NCBI RefSeq assembly: GCF_001422245.1
Contig: NZ_LMMM01000002.1
Span: 124,855 to 188,854 of the forward strand
From: Rhizobium sp. Leaf262
GTDB lineage: Bacteria; Pseudomonadota; Alphaproteobacteria; Rhizobiales; Rhizobiaceae
Length of the DNA stretch: 64,000 nt
Direction of reading: 5' to 3'
In this document: positions 35,311-47,519 of the stretch, in pieces
How the letters are laid out: each line of letters begins with the position of its first letter
Position numbering within the stretch: the stretch's first letter is position 1
The notes under the pieces: generated by a model
The model's database searches: none
Seen by the model: only the letters and a program-made list of their open reading frames with translations
Told to the model about the DNA's origin: nothing
Program-made: the position numbers and the translations under genes

Positions 35311-36329
35311 AAGTCATGCATTATCATCTCGGCAAGGATGGTGGGGCCGAGCGGTTTTTCGTGCATCTCGTCAATGCGCTTGCGCGCAGAGGTGTTGAAC
35401 AGAAGGCCGTCATCCGGCCCAACCGCCTTTGGAAGAAGAATATCGACGGCGTTTGCGGCATCATCGAAAGCAATTTTCGCAATCTTTCGCCTGACAGGCT
35501 GCTGCTTCCCCTCAAAGTAATGAGCATGGCGCGTCAGGAAAAGCCAGACGCCTTGATGTCCTGGGCAACGAGGCCCAGCCGGCTGATGCCGAATTACAAA
35601 GGCTGCATCAAGCTTTCGCGTCTTGGCGATTACCCCACCAAGCTGGATTACTTCAAGAATACGGATATTCTGGTCTGCAATACGCCTGGCATTGCCGAGC
35701 ATGTCAAAGCCATCGGTTGGACGCGTGGTGTCGAGGTCATTTCCAACTTCACCAGCACGCAGGCGATTGCGCCGATCGCGAGGGCTGAGCTGGATACTCC
35801 GCAGGATGCGTCGGTGGTCATGTCCATGGGGCGTTTTGTGAAGCGGAAGGGGTTTCATACCCTGATCGATGCCGTCGCTGGCTTGCCGGGTGTTTATCTG
35901 TGGCTGGCGGGCGATGGGGAAGAACGGGAAAGTCTGGAGGTGCAGGTCGATGCGCGTGGCATGCGGGACCGGGTTCGCTTCATTGGCTGGAAAGATGAGA
36001 CGCGACCTTACGTGTCGGCTGCCGACATCTTCGTCATGCCATCCAGTCATGAACCGCTAGGCAATGTCATCCTCGAAGCTTGGGCGCAAAAGAAACCAGT
36101 GGTTTCCTCCAAATCCGAGGGGCCGATGTGGTTCATGCGAGATGGAGAGAACGGCCTTCTGGCAGAGATCGGCGAAGCGGAGAGCTTTGCTGCTGCCATC
36201 GGCAATCTGCTGAGCGATCAGGCGCTATCGCAGCGTGTAGCCGCAGGCGGACATGAAACGCTGATGGGCCAGTTCTCTGAAGAGGCCGTCGCCTCTGCCT
36301 ATATCGACCTTTTCAAGCGGAAGCCTTGA
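35307..36329 (+). CDS. lpsE: LPS core glycosyltransferase, GT4 (LpsE-like)
   Basis: A GT-B fold family 4 enzyme of 340 residues. The C-terminal donor domain shows VVMSMGRFVKRKGFHTLIDAV, the E-x7-E motif EPLGNVILEAWA (about 249-260) and VVSSKSEGP. No membrane segment is seen, as expected for a peripheral enzyme on the cytoplasmic face of the inner membrane. The start overlaps the lpsD stop by four bases, and the 3' end overlaps the convergent lpsB by 17 bases. The sugar transferred is unknown from sequence. Confidence 0.87.
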   Translation: MKVMHYHLGKDGGAERFFVHLVNALARRGVEQKAVIRPNRLWKKNIDGVCGIIESNFRNLSPDRLLLPLKVMSMARQEKPDALMSWATRPSRLMPNYKGCIKLSRLGDYPTKLDYFKNTDILVCNTPGIAEHVKAIGWTRGVEVISNFTSTQAIAPIARAELDTPQDASVVMSMGRFVKRKGFHTLIDAVAGLPGVYLWLAGDGEERESLEVQVDARGMRDRVRFIGWKDETRPYVSAADIFVMPSSHEPLGNVILEAWAQKKPVVSSKSEGPMWFMRDGENGLLAEIGEAESFAAAIGNLLSDQALSQRVAAGGHETLMGQFSEEAVASAYIDLFKRKP

Positions 36330-37371
36330 CCGCGTCATAAACCCTGCCGAGATTTTCCGCTTCACCCGCGATGGTGAAGTTCTCGGCCACGTGTTGGCGA
36401 GCGGCCATTGCCGCTTCCAAACGCTTCCCATCGTTTTTCAGCCATTTCGAGGCAGAATCGCTCATGGCTTGCAGATCACCTCGAGCCATAACCTCCCCGG
36501 TCTCCCCCTCAACCAACTCTGGAAACGCCCCTACATCTGTCGCGATGACCGGCACAGCTGTTGCCATTGCTTCGAGTGGTGTCAGGCCGAAGCCCTCCCA
36601 ACGCTGCGGGGCGATGAAGAGGTCGAGGGTGCGGTACCATTCGTTGATGTTGGTGTGTTCGCCGACGAAGATGATGCGGTCTGCAAGGCCAGCAGCACGG
36701 ACCTTTTCCTTCAGGCCGTTTTCAAATTCCACATGCGGCCCGGTGGCGCGGCCGGCGATGATGGCTGACCAGTCGGGGTTCTGCGGCAGCACGGCGATCA
36801 TGGCATCGACGAAGAGGTCCGTGCCTTTCTGATGGCGCACTCTACCGAAGCAGCCGGCGTATTTTTGGTTCGGGTCGAGACCAACCGCACGTTTTGCCTC
36901 AGCCTTATCGGCGGGCGGGGAAAAGCGTTCGGTATCGATGCCGTGCATGATGACGGTACTCGGCACATCCATATAGGAGGCCGTCTTGGCGCTGGTTGCG
37001 ATGATCGCATCCATGCGGGAAATCAGGAATTTCGTCCAGCCGCTGTGTTTTCGCTGCGAGGCGGAAGTGAAGACGAGCTTCAGCTTCATGCGCAGGATAT
37101 CGCGCAGGATGATGGCGGGCAGCATTTCGATATTGCGGCGCGCGTGCCAGACGCGCGGCCTTTTATCCGGTCCCAATTGCCACAGCCGCCACAGGTCACG
37201 AAAGCGGACATGTGGCAGGCTTTGCGGCAAACCCGGCCCTATAACGGCAACCTTTTGCCCGAGCCGATTTTGGACCGGCACGAGCTGGATGATCGTGGAT
37301 GTCACGCCGGAAAGCCTGCGCTTGAAATTCGGCGCAAGCACCCGGACATCAGCCAAGTCGATATGGGGCAA
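36313..37371 (-). CDS. lpsB: LPS core glycosyltransferase LpsB (GT4)
   Basis: A GT4 glycosyltransferase of 352 residues next to greA, as in S. meliloti where LpsB is a mannosyl/glucosyltransferase of the LPS core needed for normal symbiosis. Visible parts are PHIDLADVRVLAPNFKRRLSGVTSTIIQLVP at the N terminus, VIMHGIDTERF, YAGCFGRVRHQKGTDLFVDAM, and the E-x7-E motif EGFGLTPLEAMATAVPVIATDVGAFPELV. The greA start lies about 500 bases upstream on the same strand, and the two genes are 31 bases apart, so co-transcription is likely. Confidence 0.9.
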   Translation of the reverse strand: MPHIDLADVRVLAPNFKRRLSGVTSTIIQLVPVQNRLGQKVAVIGPGLPQSLPHVRFRDLWRLWQLGPDKRPRVWHARRNIEMLPAIILRDILRMKLKLVFTSASQRKHSGWTKFLISRMDAIIATSAKTASYMDVPSTVIMHGIDTERFSPPADKAEAKRAVGLDPNQKYAGCFGRVRHQKGTDLFVDAMIAVLPQNPDWSAIIAGRATGPHVEFENGLKEKVRAAGLADRIIFVGEHTNINEWYRTLDLFIAPQRWEGFGLTPLEAMATAVPVIATDVGAFPELVEGETGEVMARGDLQAMSDSASKWLKNDGKRLEAAMAARQHVAENFTIAGEAENLGRVYDAVKASA

Positions 37372-37402
37372 AATCGGGATCTCGTGAGAGAGGTGCTGGC
37401 AA

Positions 37403-37879
37403 TCAGCCCCAGTTGACGGAGAGAATCTCGTAACCGCGCGAACCGCCAGGGGCGTTCACTTCGATGCTGTCGCCGACTTCCTTGCCGATCAGCGCACGGG
37501 CGATGGGCGAGGAGATGGAAATGCGGCCCTGCTTGACGTCGGCTTCCTGATCGCCAACGATCTGGTAAGTCTTTTCCTCGTTGGAATCTTCATCCACGAG
37601 CTTGATGGTGGCGCCGAACTTGATGGTGGTGCCGGACATTTTCGAGAGGTCGATGACCTCGGCACGCGCCGTCAGGTCTTCCAGCTCGGCAACGCGGCCT
37701 TCATTGTGGCTCTGTGCTTCCTTGGCGGCATGGTACTCGGCGTTTTCGGAGAGGTCGCCATGGGCGCGCGCTTCCGAAATGGCCTCGATGATGCGGGGGC
37801 GCTCTTCCTGCTGGCGCCAGCGAAGTTCTTCCTGTAGCTTGACGAATCCGCCCTGAGTCATCGGTACTTTTTCTACCAT
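37403..37879 (-). CDS. greA: Transcription elongation factor GreA
   Basis: GreA stimulates transcript cleavage by backtracked RNA polymerase. The 158-residue protein has an N-terminal coiled coil (about 1-75; [38 protein letters not shown] with the acidic tip) and a C-terminal FKBP-like domain (about 80-158; [35 protein letters not shown]). The acidic Asp and Glu of DLSENAEY that coordinate the catalytic Mg2+ are intact. The start is ATG at 37879 with GAAGG upstream. It is divergent from the SOS-boxed repair operon. Confidence 0.97.
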   Translation of the reverse strand: MVEKVPMTQGGFVKLQEELRWRQQEERPRIIEAISEARAHGDLSENAEYHAAKEAQSHNEGRVAELEDLTARAEVIDLSKMSGTTIKFGATIKLVDEDSNEEKTYQIVGDQEADVKQGRISISSPIARALIGKEVGDSIEVNAPGGSRGYEILSVNWG

Positions 37880-38079
37880 TTTTTCTTCCTTCGCATTCTA
37901 ACCGCGGTACCCGCAGACACAAAAAGAAACAGGTTCCGGAGCAAAACTACGGAACCAGTCAAAATCACAATTTCCGTCACTATATCAGAAGACACAAGTG
38001 AATTGCCAGAGAATTTGAAGCACTCAACTTCTCGTAAAATTACCTGATCATCATATTCCAAGATTGACTTTAATTGCAA

Positions 38080-38094
38080 GAACATATAGTGAAC
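38080..38094 (+). promoter_or_regulatory. LexA (SOS) box of the alphaproteobacterial type
   Basis: GAAC-ATATAGT-GAAC is a perfect match to GAAC-N7-GAAC, the complement of the alphaproteobacterial LexA operator GTTC-N7-GTTC. It ends six bases before the ATG of the radical SAM gene, where LexA binding would block both transcription and initiation. Damage-inducible expression of the downstream pair is inferred. Confidence 0.72.
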
Positions 38095-38100
38095 ATACCT

Positions 38101-39333
38101 ATGAAAAAGTCAATAAAAGAGCGTTTGGCAGTCCTTTCCGATGCGGCGAAGTATGATGCGTCCTGCGCCTCCAGTGGCACGACGAAACGTAATTCGTCCG
38201 CATCGGGAGGGCTGGGTTCGACGGAAGGTTCGGGCATTTGCCACGCCTATGCACCGGATGGCCGGTGCATTTCGCTTTTGAAAATCTTGCTCACCAATTT
38301 CTGCATTTATGACTGCGCCTACTGCATCAACCGGTCCTCCAGCAATGTGGAGCGGGCGCGTTTTACGGTGGAAGAAGTGGTGTGGCTGACGCTGGAGTTT
38401 TACCGGCGCAATTATATCGAGGGCCTGTTTCTATCTTCCGGCATCATTCGCTCGTCGGATCATACGATGGAAGAATTGGTGCGGGTGGCGAGGGAGTTGC
38501 GCGTCACCCACGGCTTTCGGGGCTATATTCACCTCAAGTCGATTCCCGAAGCTTCGGCGCGGCTGGTGGAGGAGGCGGGGCTTTATGCGGACCGCCTGTC
38601 GATCAACATAGAGTTGCCGACGGATAGCGGTATCGGACAGTTCGCACCGGAAAAGCAGCCGGGAAACATCCGCAAATCCATGGCTGATATTCGGCTGAAG
38701 ATCGAAGAGGCGGGCGAGCCGACGGTTCAGACGAAGCGGGTCAGGAAGTTTGCGCCTGCGGGCCAAAGCACGCAGATGATCGTGGGTGCGGATGGCGCCA
38801 ATGACAGCACCATCCTCAACACCAGTGCGCGCCTTTATGGCAGCTACGGTTTGCGGCGTGTCTATTATTCCGCTTTCAGCCCCATTCCTGATTCGTCCAA
38901 AAACCTGCCGCTCATCAAGCCGCCGTTGATGCGGGAGCATCGGCTTTATCAGGCCGATTGGCTCTATCGATTCTATGGCTTCGATATTGCAGAAATCGCC
39001 TCCACCCAGAAGGACGGCATGCTGGATCTGGATATCGATCCGAAGCTGGCTTGGGCGCTGGCGAACCGGCAGAGCTTTCCTGTCGATGTGAACAAGGCCG
39101 AGCGTGAAACCTTGCTGCGGGTTCCAGGGTTCGGTACGAAAACGGTCAACTCCATCCTGTCATCGCGCCGGTTCAGGCAGTTGCGGCTGGAGGATTTGGC
39201 CCGCTTCGGCGTGTCGCTGAAAAAGGTCAAGGCCTTCGTCGTGGCGGGCGGGTGGTCACCGGGCAAGCTGACGGAGCGACCGGATTTGCGCGCCATGTTC
39301 GCACCTCAGCCTGAACAACTATCGTTGCTGTGA
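38101..39333 (+). CDS. Putative DNA modification/repair radical SAM protein (SplB-like)
   Basis: A 410-residue protein of the family annotated as putative DNA modification/repair radical SAM (TIGR03916), related to spore photoproduct lyase SplB. Cys68, Cys72 and Cys75 in NFCIYDCAYC form the CxxxCxxC site for a 4Fe-4S cluster. A TIM-barrel core follows, and the C terminus has a helix-hairpin-helix (ETLLRVPGFGTKTVNSILSSRR, about 341-362) that suggests DNA binding. I chose ATG 38101; the TTG at 38074 would overlap the LexA box. The stop overlaps the udgX start (TGATG), so the two are coupled. The reaction is not known. Confidence 0.9.
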   Translation: MKKSIKERLAVLSDAAKYDASCASSGTTKRNSSASGGLGSTEGSGICHAYAPDGRCISLLKILLTNFCIYDCAYCINRSSSNVERARFTVEEVVWLTLEFYRRNYIEGLFLSSGIIRSSDHTMEELVRVARELRVTHGFRGYIHLKSIPEASARLVEEAGLYADRLSINIELPTDSGIGQFAPEKQPGNIRKSMADIRLKIEEAGEPTVQTKRVRKFAPAGQSTQMIVGADGANDSTILNTSARLYGSYGLRRVYYSAFSPIPDSSKNLPLIKPPLMREHRLYQADWLYRFYGFDIAEIASTQKDGMLDLDIDPKLAWALANRQSFPVDVNKAERETLLRVPGFGTKTVNSILSSRRFRQLRLEDLARFGVSLKKVKAFVVAGGWSPGKLTERPDLRAMFAPQPEQLSLL

Positions 39334-40817
39334 TGTACAGGGTGTCGCTGGAGGGACGGGGCGATTTTACCGAGTGGCGGGATGCTGCCCGCACGTTTCT
39401 TTCCGCCAATGTCTCTCCGCATGAGATCGAGTGGCGGTGCCGCGGCGAAGAGGCCGGTCTGCTTGGTTTTGAGGAGGAGAACCTTCCCGCTGCCGTAGAT
39501 AATGCCACCGGCGTGCACGTGCCCTCGGCCTTTATGCCGCTGGCGCAGACCATTATCTGTCATAGTGATCCGAAGCGGTTTGCACTGCTTTATCGTCTCT
39601 TGTGGCGTTTGGGGCAGGACAGGGCTCTGCTGCAATTCAAGTCCGATCCCGATGTGGCGGAGGCGCGCAAACTGGAGAAATCCGTGCGTCGCGATAGCCA
39701 CAAGATGACGGCTTTCGTGCGGTTCAAGGAAATGCCGCTGGCCACGGGTGAGGCGGGTCGGCGGCGGTTCATCGCTTGGTTCGAGCCGGATCATTTCATC
39801 GTGGAGCGAAAGGCTGCGTTTTTCCAGCGGCGTTTTACGGATATGGACTGGCTGATTCTGACGCCGAAAGGCTCGGCTCGCTGGGATGGTGAGGCGCTCG
39901 AAACATCTCGGCTGGCGGCAGAACAGCCGGATTTATCCGATGAGACGGATGAGCTTTGGCGCACCTATTATGCCAATATTTTCAATCCCGCTCGTTTGAA
40001 GATCAAGGCGATGACGGCGGAGATGCCGAAGAAATACTGGAAGAACCTCCCCGAGGCCGATCTTATTCCAGACCTCATTCTCAACGCCGAGCGACGGGTG
40101 CTGGAGATGGGCGCGAAGGCGGCGACCGAACCGCAGCTTTTCCACCACCGTATTCAGGCCGCGGCGGAAAGCAGGCCAGCGCCTGCGCTGCCCTATGCCG
40201 ATACTTTGGAAGGGTTGAGACATGAGGCGAAAGACTGCACGCTCTGTCCTCTGCACTGCAAGGCCACGCAAACGGTGTTCGGTGAGGGGCCGGACAATGC
40301 GGATGTGATGATTGTTGGCGAACAGCCCGGCGACTTCGAGGACCTGGCAGGGCGTCCCTTTGTCGGTCCGGCGGGCAAGGTGTTCGATCAGGTCTTGGGT
40401 GAAACCGGCATGGAGCGCCAGAAGCTCTATGTCACCAATGCCGTCAAACATTTCAAATATGAATCGCGCGGCAAGAAGCGCATCCACCAGCGGCCTGACG
40501 CAGGCGAGGTGCAGCGCTGCCGCTGGTGGCTGACGCGGGAAATCGACCTGGTCCAGCCCAAGCTCATCGTTGCGATGGGCGCGACGGCAATGTTTGCGTT
40601 GACGGGCTTGAAGGAAAAGCTGTCGGAGCTGCGCGGCAGGCCCATGCCCATGGATGGTGACAGAATGCTCTTCGTAACGGTGCATCCATCTTATTTGCTG
40701 CGCATACCGGATGAGCAAAGAAAGGTAGAGGAGTTTCAGCGGTTTCGCGAGGATATGCAGGCGGTTCGCAAGCTGATGGAGGTGGCACCTGCGTCCGCTT
40801 CCGCCGTATCAGCTTGA
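39333..40817 (+). CDS. udgX: DUF4130-UdgX fusion, uracil-DNA glycosylase superfamily
   Basis: A 494-residue two-domain protein. Residues about 1-255 form a DUF4130 domain (LYRLLWRLGQDRALLQFKSDPDV, HKMTAFVRFKEM, FIAWFEPDHFIVERKAAFF). Residues about 285-480 form a family 4-like uracil-DNA glycosylase with cluster cysteines in CTLCPLHC, GEQPGDFEDLAGRPFVGPAG, and HPSYLLR. The diagnostic KRIHQ loop is present (GKKRIHQRP, His385), which in UdgX forms a covalent bond with the uracil-derived abasic sugar. UdgX therefore binds uracil DNA irreversibly. It is translationally coupled to the radical SAM gene and shares its LexA box. Confidence 0.92.
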   Translation: MYRVSLEGRGDFTEWRDAARTFLSANVSPHEIEWRCRGEEAGLLGFEEENLPAAVDNATGVHVPSAFMPLAQTIICHSDPKRFALLYRLLWRLGQDRALLQFKSDPDVAEARKLEKSVRRDSHKMTAFVRFKEMPLATGEAGRRRFIAWFEPDHFIVERKAAFFQRRFTDMDWLILTPKGSARWDGEALETSRLAAEQPDLSDETDELWRTYYANIFNPARLKIKAMTAEMPKKYWKNLPEADLIPDLILNAERRVLEMGAKAATEPQLFHHRIQAAAESRPAPALPYADTLEGLRHEAKDCTLCPLHCKATQTVFGEGPDNADVMIVGEQPGDFEDLAGRPFVGPAGKVFDQVLGETGMERQKLYVTNAVKHFKYESRGKKRIHQRPDAGEVQRCRWWLTREIDLVQPKLIVAMGATAMFALTGLKEKLSELRGRPMPMDGDRMLFVTVHPSYLLRIPDEQRKVEEFQRFREDMQAVRKLMEVAPASASAVSA

Positions 40818-41255
40818 TTTCGCCAGCTCATTCAAAACGGCGTCAAGACGGTCGAAGTTCTGCTCGTTGGCGGCGGCGATGAATTTCTTGAGATGCAGAT
40901 TTTCCTCCGTTGCATCAAACACCATGCGCCAGCGCAACGTCGTACCGGCAGGATCCCGGACGAAGTTCATGTCCATCGTGTAGACGTGCATCGGCTCATG
41001 GTGCTCGAAAACAATGGTTTCCGGTGCTGTGATATGGCGAAACGTCGAGACATTGTGGAAGTCGGTGCCATCCGAGGCCGTCATGGTGATGTTCCATGTG
41101 CCACCGGGGCGAAAGTCGAATGCGGTGATCGTGTTGGTAAAGCCGTGCGGTCCCCACCATTGTTCCAATGTTTTCGGATCGGCAAATGCCTGGAACAGCG
41201 TTTCGCGATCGACTGAGAACAGCCGCTCGTTAAAGACTTTCATTTTTTCCGTCAT
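40809..41255 (-). CDS. AHSA1/SRPBCC-family protein
   Basis: A 148-residue START-like (SRPBCC) protein of the AHSA1 type. It starts MTEKMKVFNERLFSVDRETLFQAFADPKTLEQWWGPHGFTN after GGAGGGG (ATG at 41255). The pattern WWGP, the FDFRPGGTWN strand and the C-terminal helix are typical. These proteins form a hydrophobic cavity for small ligands; most are of unknown function. The longer frame to 41315 begins inside the terminator region and is rejected. The gene overlaps the end of udgX by nine bases on the opposite strand. Confidence 0.85.
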   Translation of the reverse strand: MTEKMKVFNERLFSVDRETLFQAFADPKTLEQWWGPHGFTNTITAFDFRPGGTWNITMTASDGTDFHNVSTFRHITAPETIVFEHHEPMHVYTMDMNFVRDPAGTTLRWRMVFDATEENLHLKKFIAAANEQNFDRLDAVLNELAKSS

Positions 41256-41299
41256 GTTCCCCTCCATGCACTGTGCCGAATGATGACGTCCAGATAAAG

Positions 41300-41335
41300 C
41301 AAAACCGGCCTGCAAGTTTGCAGGCCGGTTTATTG
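41300..41335. terminator. Intrinsic terminator of carB
   Basis: A perfect stem AACCGGCCTGCAA/TTGCAGGCCGGTT with a very short loop at about 41304-41332 is followed on the minus strand by T-rich sequence. It lies 25 bases after the carB stop. Confidence 0.85.
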
Positions 41336-41357
41336 GGTTGCCTATGGTCTGCTGGGA

Positions 41358-44843
<3,486 letters not shown>

Positions 44844-45101
44844 GGCTCTCGTTCCGCTTTTCGTGTTGCGCAAAAAACGGCCATGGTGAAACTCACCGGC
44901 CGCGGGCGCAATTTCAATCTTTTCAGGCTAGAAGCGGCTTATAGGCAAATGTTTTTGATAACGGAACCCCGAATCTTCGCTTTCCGACAGGAAAGTTGGC
45001 GGCATATATAACTGTGTTGCAGGCTGATCCTTTCGTCTCGCAGAAACGTAGTGATATTTGAATGAATTATGGTCGTTCTCAAAACGACAGAACAGGGCAT
45101 T

Positions 45102-45770
45102 ATGATCACCGTCCATTATCTCGAAAATTCCCGCGCTCACCGCATTCTCTGGCTGCTCGAAGAACTCGGCCTCGATTATCAGGTGAAGACCTATAAGCGC
45201 GGACCGGACATGCGTGCGCCAAAAGAGCTCAAGGCCGTGCATCCGCTCGGCAAATCGCCTGTCATCGAAGATGGCGGGAAGATTTACGCCGAAAGCGGTG
45301 CGATCATTGAATACTTGCTCGATACTTATGGAAAAGGAGGCTTCAGGCCGGAGCAGGGGGCGGATGCCTACAGGCGTTATGTCTACTGGCTGCATTATGC
45401 CGAAGGGTCGGCCATGCCGCTTCTGCTGTTGAAGCTTCTGTTTTCGCGCATTCCCGAACAGGTTCCGTTTTTCCTGCGGCCTGTGGCGCAGATGATTTCC
45501 AAGGGTGTGCTGGGCAAGCTGGTTGATCCGCAACTGAAAGACCATTCAGCCTATTGGGAGGCCGAACTTGCCAGGGACGGGCTTTTTGCCGGACCTGAGT
45601 TGACGGGCGCAGATATCGCCATGAGCTTTCCGGTCGAGGCGGCGATGAGCCGCGCGGCAGGTGCAGCGGATCGGCCGGCCATTCGCCGCTTCCTCGAAAC
45701 CATTCGCGCGAGACCTGCCTATCAGCGCGCGCTTGAAAAAGGCGGCGCCTATGTGTTCTCGCAAAGTTGA
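45102..45770 (+). CDS. Glutathione S-transferase family protein
   Basis: A 222-residue thioredoxin-fold transferase. The N-terminal domain (about 1-78) has HYLENSRAHRILWLLEELGLDY and the glutathione-binding VIEDGGKIYAESGAIIEYLLD with its Glu-Ser pair. An all-helical C-terminal domain follows (about 90-210) with LTGADIAMSFPVEAA, the conserved N-capping region. The ATG at 45102 has AGGG upstream; the longer start at 45069 has none. The gene is divergent from carB. The substrate is unknown; detoxification or thiol transfer is the family expectation. Confidence 0.92.
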   Translation: MITVHYLENSRAHRILWLLEELGLDYQVKTYKRGPDMRAPKELKAVHPLGKSPVIEDGGKIYAESGAIIEYLLDTYGKGGFRPEQGADAYRRYVYWLHYAEGSAMPLLLLKLLFSRIPEQVPFFLRPVAQMISKGVLGKLVDPQLKDHSAYWEAELARDGLFAGPELTGADIAMSFPVEAAMSRAAGAADRPAIRRFLETIRARPAYQRALEKGGAYVFSQS

Positions 45771-45829
45771 TGAGGCGGAACGGACTGCTCTCGTTTGCGT
45801 TATAGCATCGCATTTATGGGGAGAATGGC

Positions 45830-46723
45830 ATGCAGTGGCGTGGACGGCGACAATCCGACAATATTGAAGACAGACGTGGCATGTCAGCGGGCGGCGGTGG
45901 CGGCGGCTTTCGCCTGCCCACCGGTGGCGGTCGTGGCGGCGGCATCGGTATTGGCGGCCTCGTCGTTATCCTGCTGATCAGCTGGGCGCTGGGCATCAAC
46001 CCCCTAACACTTCTGTCAGGCGGCGACGTGTCCATGGATGGCGGGTCCCAGCAGACCACAGGCACGCGTCCTCAGGGCCAATCGAGCGACGAGACCACAG
46101 CTTTCGTCCGCACCGTGCTTGCCGAAACGGAAGATACCTGGGGCAAGATTTTCGCCGCTTCCAATGAAACCTACGAAAAGCCGACGCTGGTCCTCTTTGC
46201 CGGTCAGGTTCGGTCGGGATGCGGCACAGCCTCTTCGGCCAGCGGGCCGTTTTATTGCCCGCAGGATCGCAAGGTCTATCTGGATACCAACTTCTTCCGC
46301 GAACTCGATCAACGCTTCGGCGCATCGGGCGATTTCGCCCAGGCATACGTGATCGCGCATGAAGTGGGTCATCACATTCAGAATCTCACCGGCGTCCTGC
46401 CGGAGTTCAACCGTCAGCGTCAGGGCATGAGCGAGACGGATGCCAACAAGATGTCGGTTCGCGTCGAGTTGCAGGCGGATTGTTATGCCGGCATCTGGGG
46501 CAAGTCCACACAGCAGAAGGGCATACTGGAAGCGGGTGATCTGGAAGAAGCGCTGAATGCGGCGCACCAGATCGGCGACGACACGCTCCAGAAGCAGACG
46601 CAGGGCTACGTCGTGCCTGACAGCTTCAACCACGGCACCTCGGCACAACGCGCCGAATGGTTCCGCCGCGGCTTCGAGAGCGGTCGTATCGAAGATTGCG
46701 ATACGTTTTCTGCGGACATTTGA
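45830..46723 (+). CDS. Neutral zinc metallopeptidase, YpfJ family
   Basis: A membrane-anchored protein of 297 residues. The N terminus is Gly/Arg-rich (about 1-40), a single transmembrane helix follows (about 42-56), then a periplasmic domain with the zincin motif HEVGHHIQ (His177, Glu178, His181) and SGCGTASSASGPFYCPQDRKVYLD. Two Cys pairs and the CYAGIWG block agree with the family, which was described as a putative neutral zinc metallopeptidase. The substrate is unknown. Confidence 0.92.
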   Translation: MQWRGRRQSDNIEDRRGMSAGGGGGGFRLPTGGGRGGGIGIGGLVVILLISWALGINPLTLLSGGDVSMDGGSQQTTGTRPQGQSSDETTAFVRTVLAETEDTWGKIFAASNETYEKPTLVLFAGQVRSGCGTASSASGPFYCPQDRKVYLDTNFFRELDQRFGASGDFAQAYVIAHEVGHHIQNLTGVLPEFNRQRQGMSETDANKMSVRVELQADCYAGIWGKSTQQKGILEAGDLEEALNAAHQIGDDTLQKQTQGYVVPDSFNHGTSAQRAEWFRRGFESGRIEDCDTFSADI

Positions 46724-46801
46724 GGCAGTCCGAACGCAGTGAGGGGAGATGGCCTCTCCCCTTGCTTGAGTGATCGTCGGAGGTGCTCGGCGTGACAGTT
46801 C

Positions 46802-47284
46802 TTAACGAATGACCAGCGCCGCCACGAACATCCCCAACGCAAATATCGTGTGCGCAACAAGATTGAGCACCCGCACCTTTGTCGGGTTTGGCGTTCTGGA
46901 TGCAGCCCATCCGATGCCGAGACCGGGTTGGAGCAGGAACCAGCCTGCGCCGACCGTGACAATGCCGACGATCCAGGGCAGAATGAACGACGGCGCGGCA
47001 AACCAGCCTTGCGGTACGATCATCGCCAGAATGATCCCATAGAGAATGCCCACGGCATAGTGCGAGATCCAGCCGAGTGCCACCTCATGTTCGTAAGGGC
47101 TGGCGGTCGCGATGCTGTCGTGGAAGACCTTTCCCTTGGGCAGATGCCAGAACCAGCGCCCGACCGGCCCCCAGTTTGGCGCGGGCTGCCGGAAAAGGCG
47201 GTGCAGGATGATCGCCCAGATATCCATGAACACGGTGCCGCCAATGCCCATCACCGTCCCACGCCAAACGATTTCCCAAAGCAT
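46802..47284 (-). CDS. DUF2938 membrane protein
   Basis: An integral membrane protein of 160 residues with four hydrophobic segments. It opens MLWEIVWRGTVMGIGGTVFMDIWAIILHRLF, which is the DUF2938 pattern, and has GRWFWHLPKGKVFHDSIA and HEVALGWISHYAVGI loops. I place the start at ATG 47284, where GGAG lies seven bases upstream. An ATG at 47296 is four codons longer, and a frame to 47383 runs through the palindromic repeat. The function is unknown. Confidence 0.85.
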   Translation of the reverse strand: MLWEIVWRGTVMGIGGTVFMDIWAIILHRLFRQPAPNWGPVGRWFWHLPKGKVFHDSIATASPYEHEVALGWISHYAVGILYGIILAMIVPQGWFAAPSFILPWIVGIVTVGAGWFLLQPGLGIGWAASRTPNPTKVRVLNLVAHTIFALGMFVAALVIR

Positions 47285-47377
47285 GACGTTCTCCATCCGA
47301 CTCACAATTGCTTCCCGGTAAGGTGTCGGCTTTTGATCGTGTCTACAAGATGGCTTTGAGGGCCGCAAACTCGCCGC

Positions 47378-47408
47378 CGTCATCCTTGGGACAAGCCCAA
47401 GGATGACG
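47378..47408. repeat. Palindromic intergenic repeat element
   Basis: A perfect 13-pair inverted repeat, CGTCATCCTTGGG-ACAAG-CCCAAGGATGACG, lies between the DUF2938 gene and the chemoreceptor terminator. The GTCATCC...GGATGAC frame resembles palindromes scattered between genes in many Rhizobiales genomes. It has no T-run, so it is not a typical terminator. Confidence 0.65.
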
Positions 47409-47461
47409 ATAGTGGGTGTGGTGCTGTCGCCAGGCCATAACCGCCACGCACGCCTCCAAAC

Positions 47462-47497
47462 AAAAAAGGCGTGACCGTTATCCCGGTCACGCCTCTG
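47462..47497 (-). terminator. Intrinsic terminator of the chemoreceptor gene
   Basis: On the minus strand a stem of 10-11 pairs (AGGCGTGACCG with CGGTCACGCCT, loop about 5) is followed by six T residues, 25 bases after the stop of the chemoreceptor gene. Confidence 0.9.
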
Positions 47498-47519
47498 GGC
47501 TTTTCATAATGTCGCCAGA

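Noticed and set aside
47378-47408. A terminator for the DUF2938 gene or the chemoreceptor
   Set aside because: There is no T-run on either side, and the chemoreceptor has a proper terminator nearby, so it is listed as a repeat.
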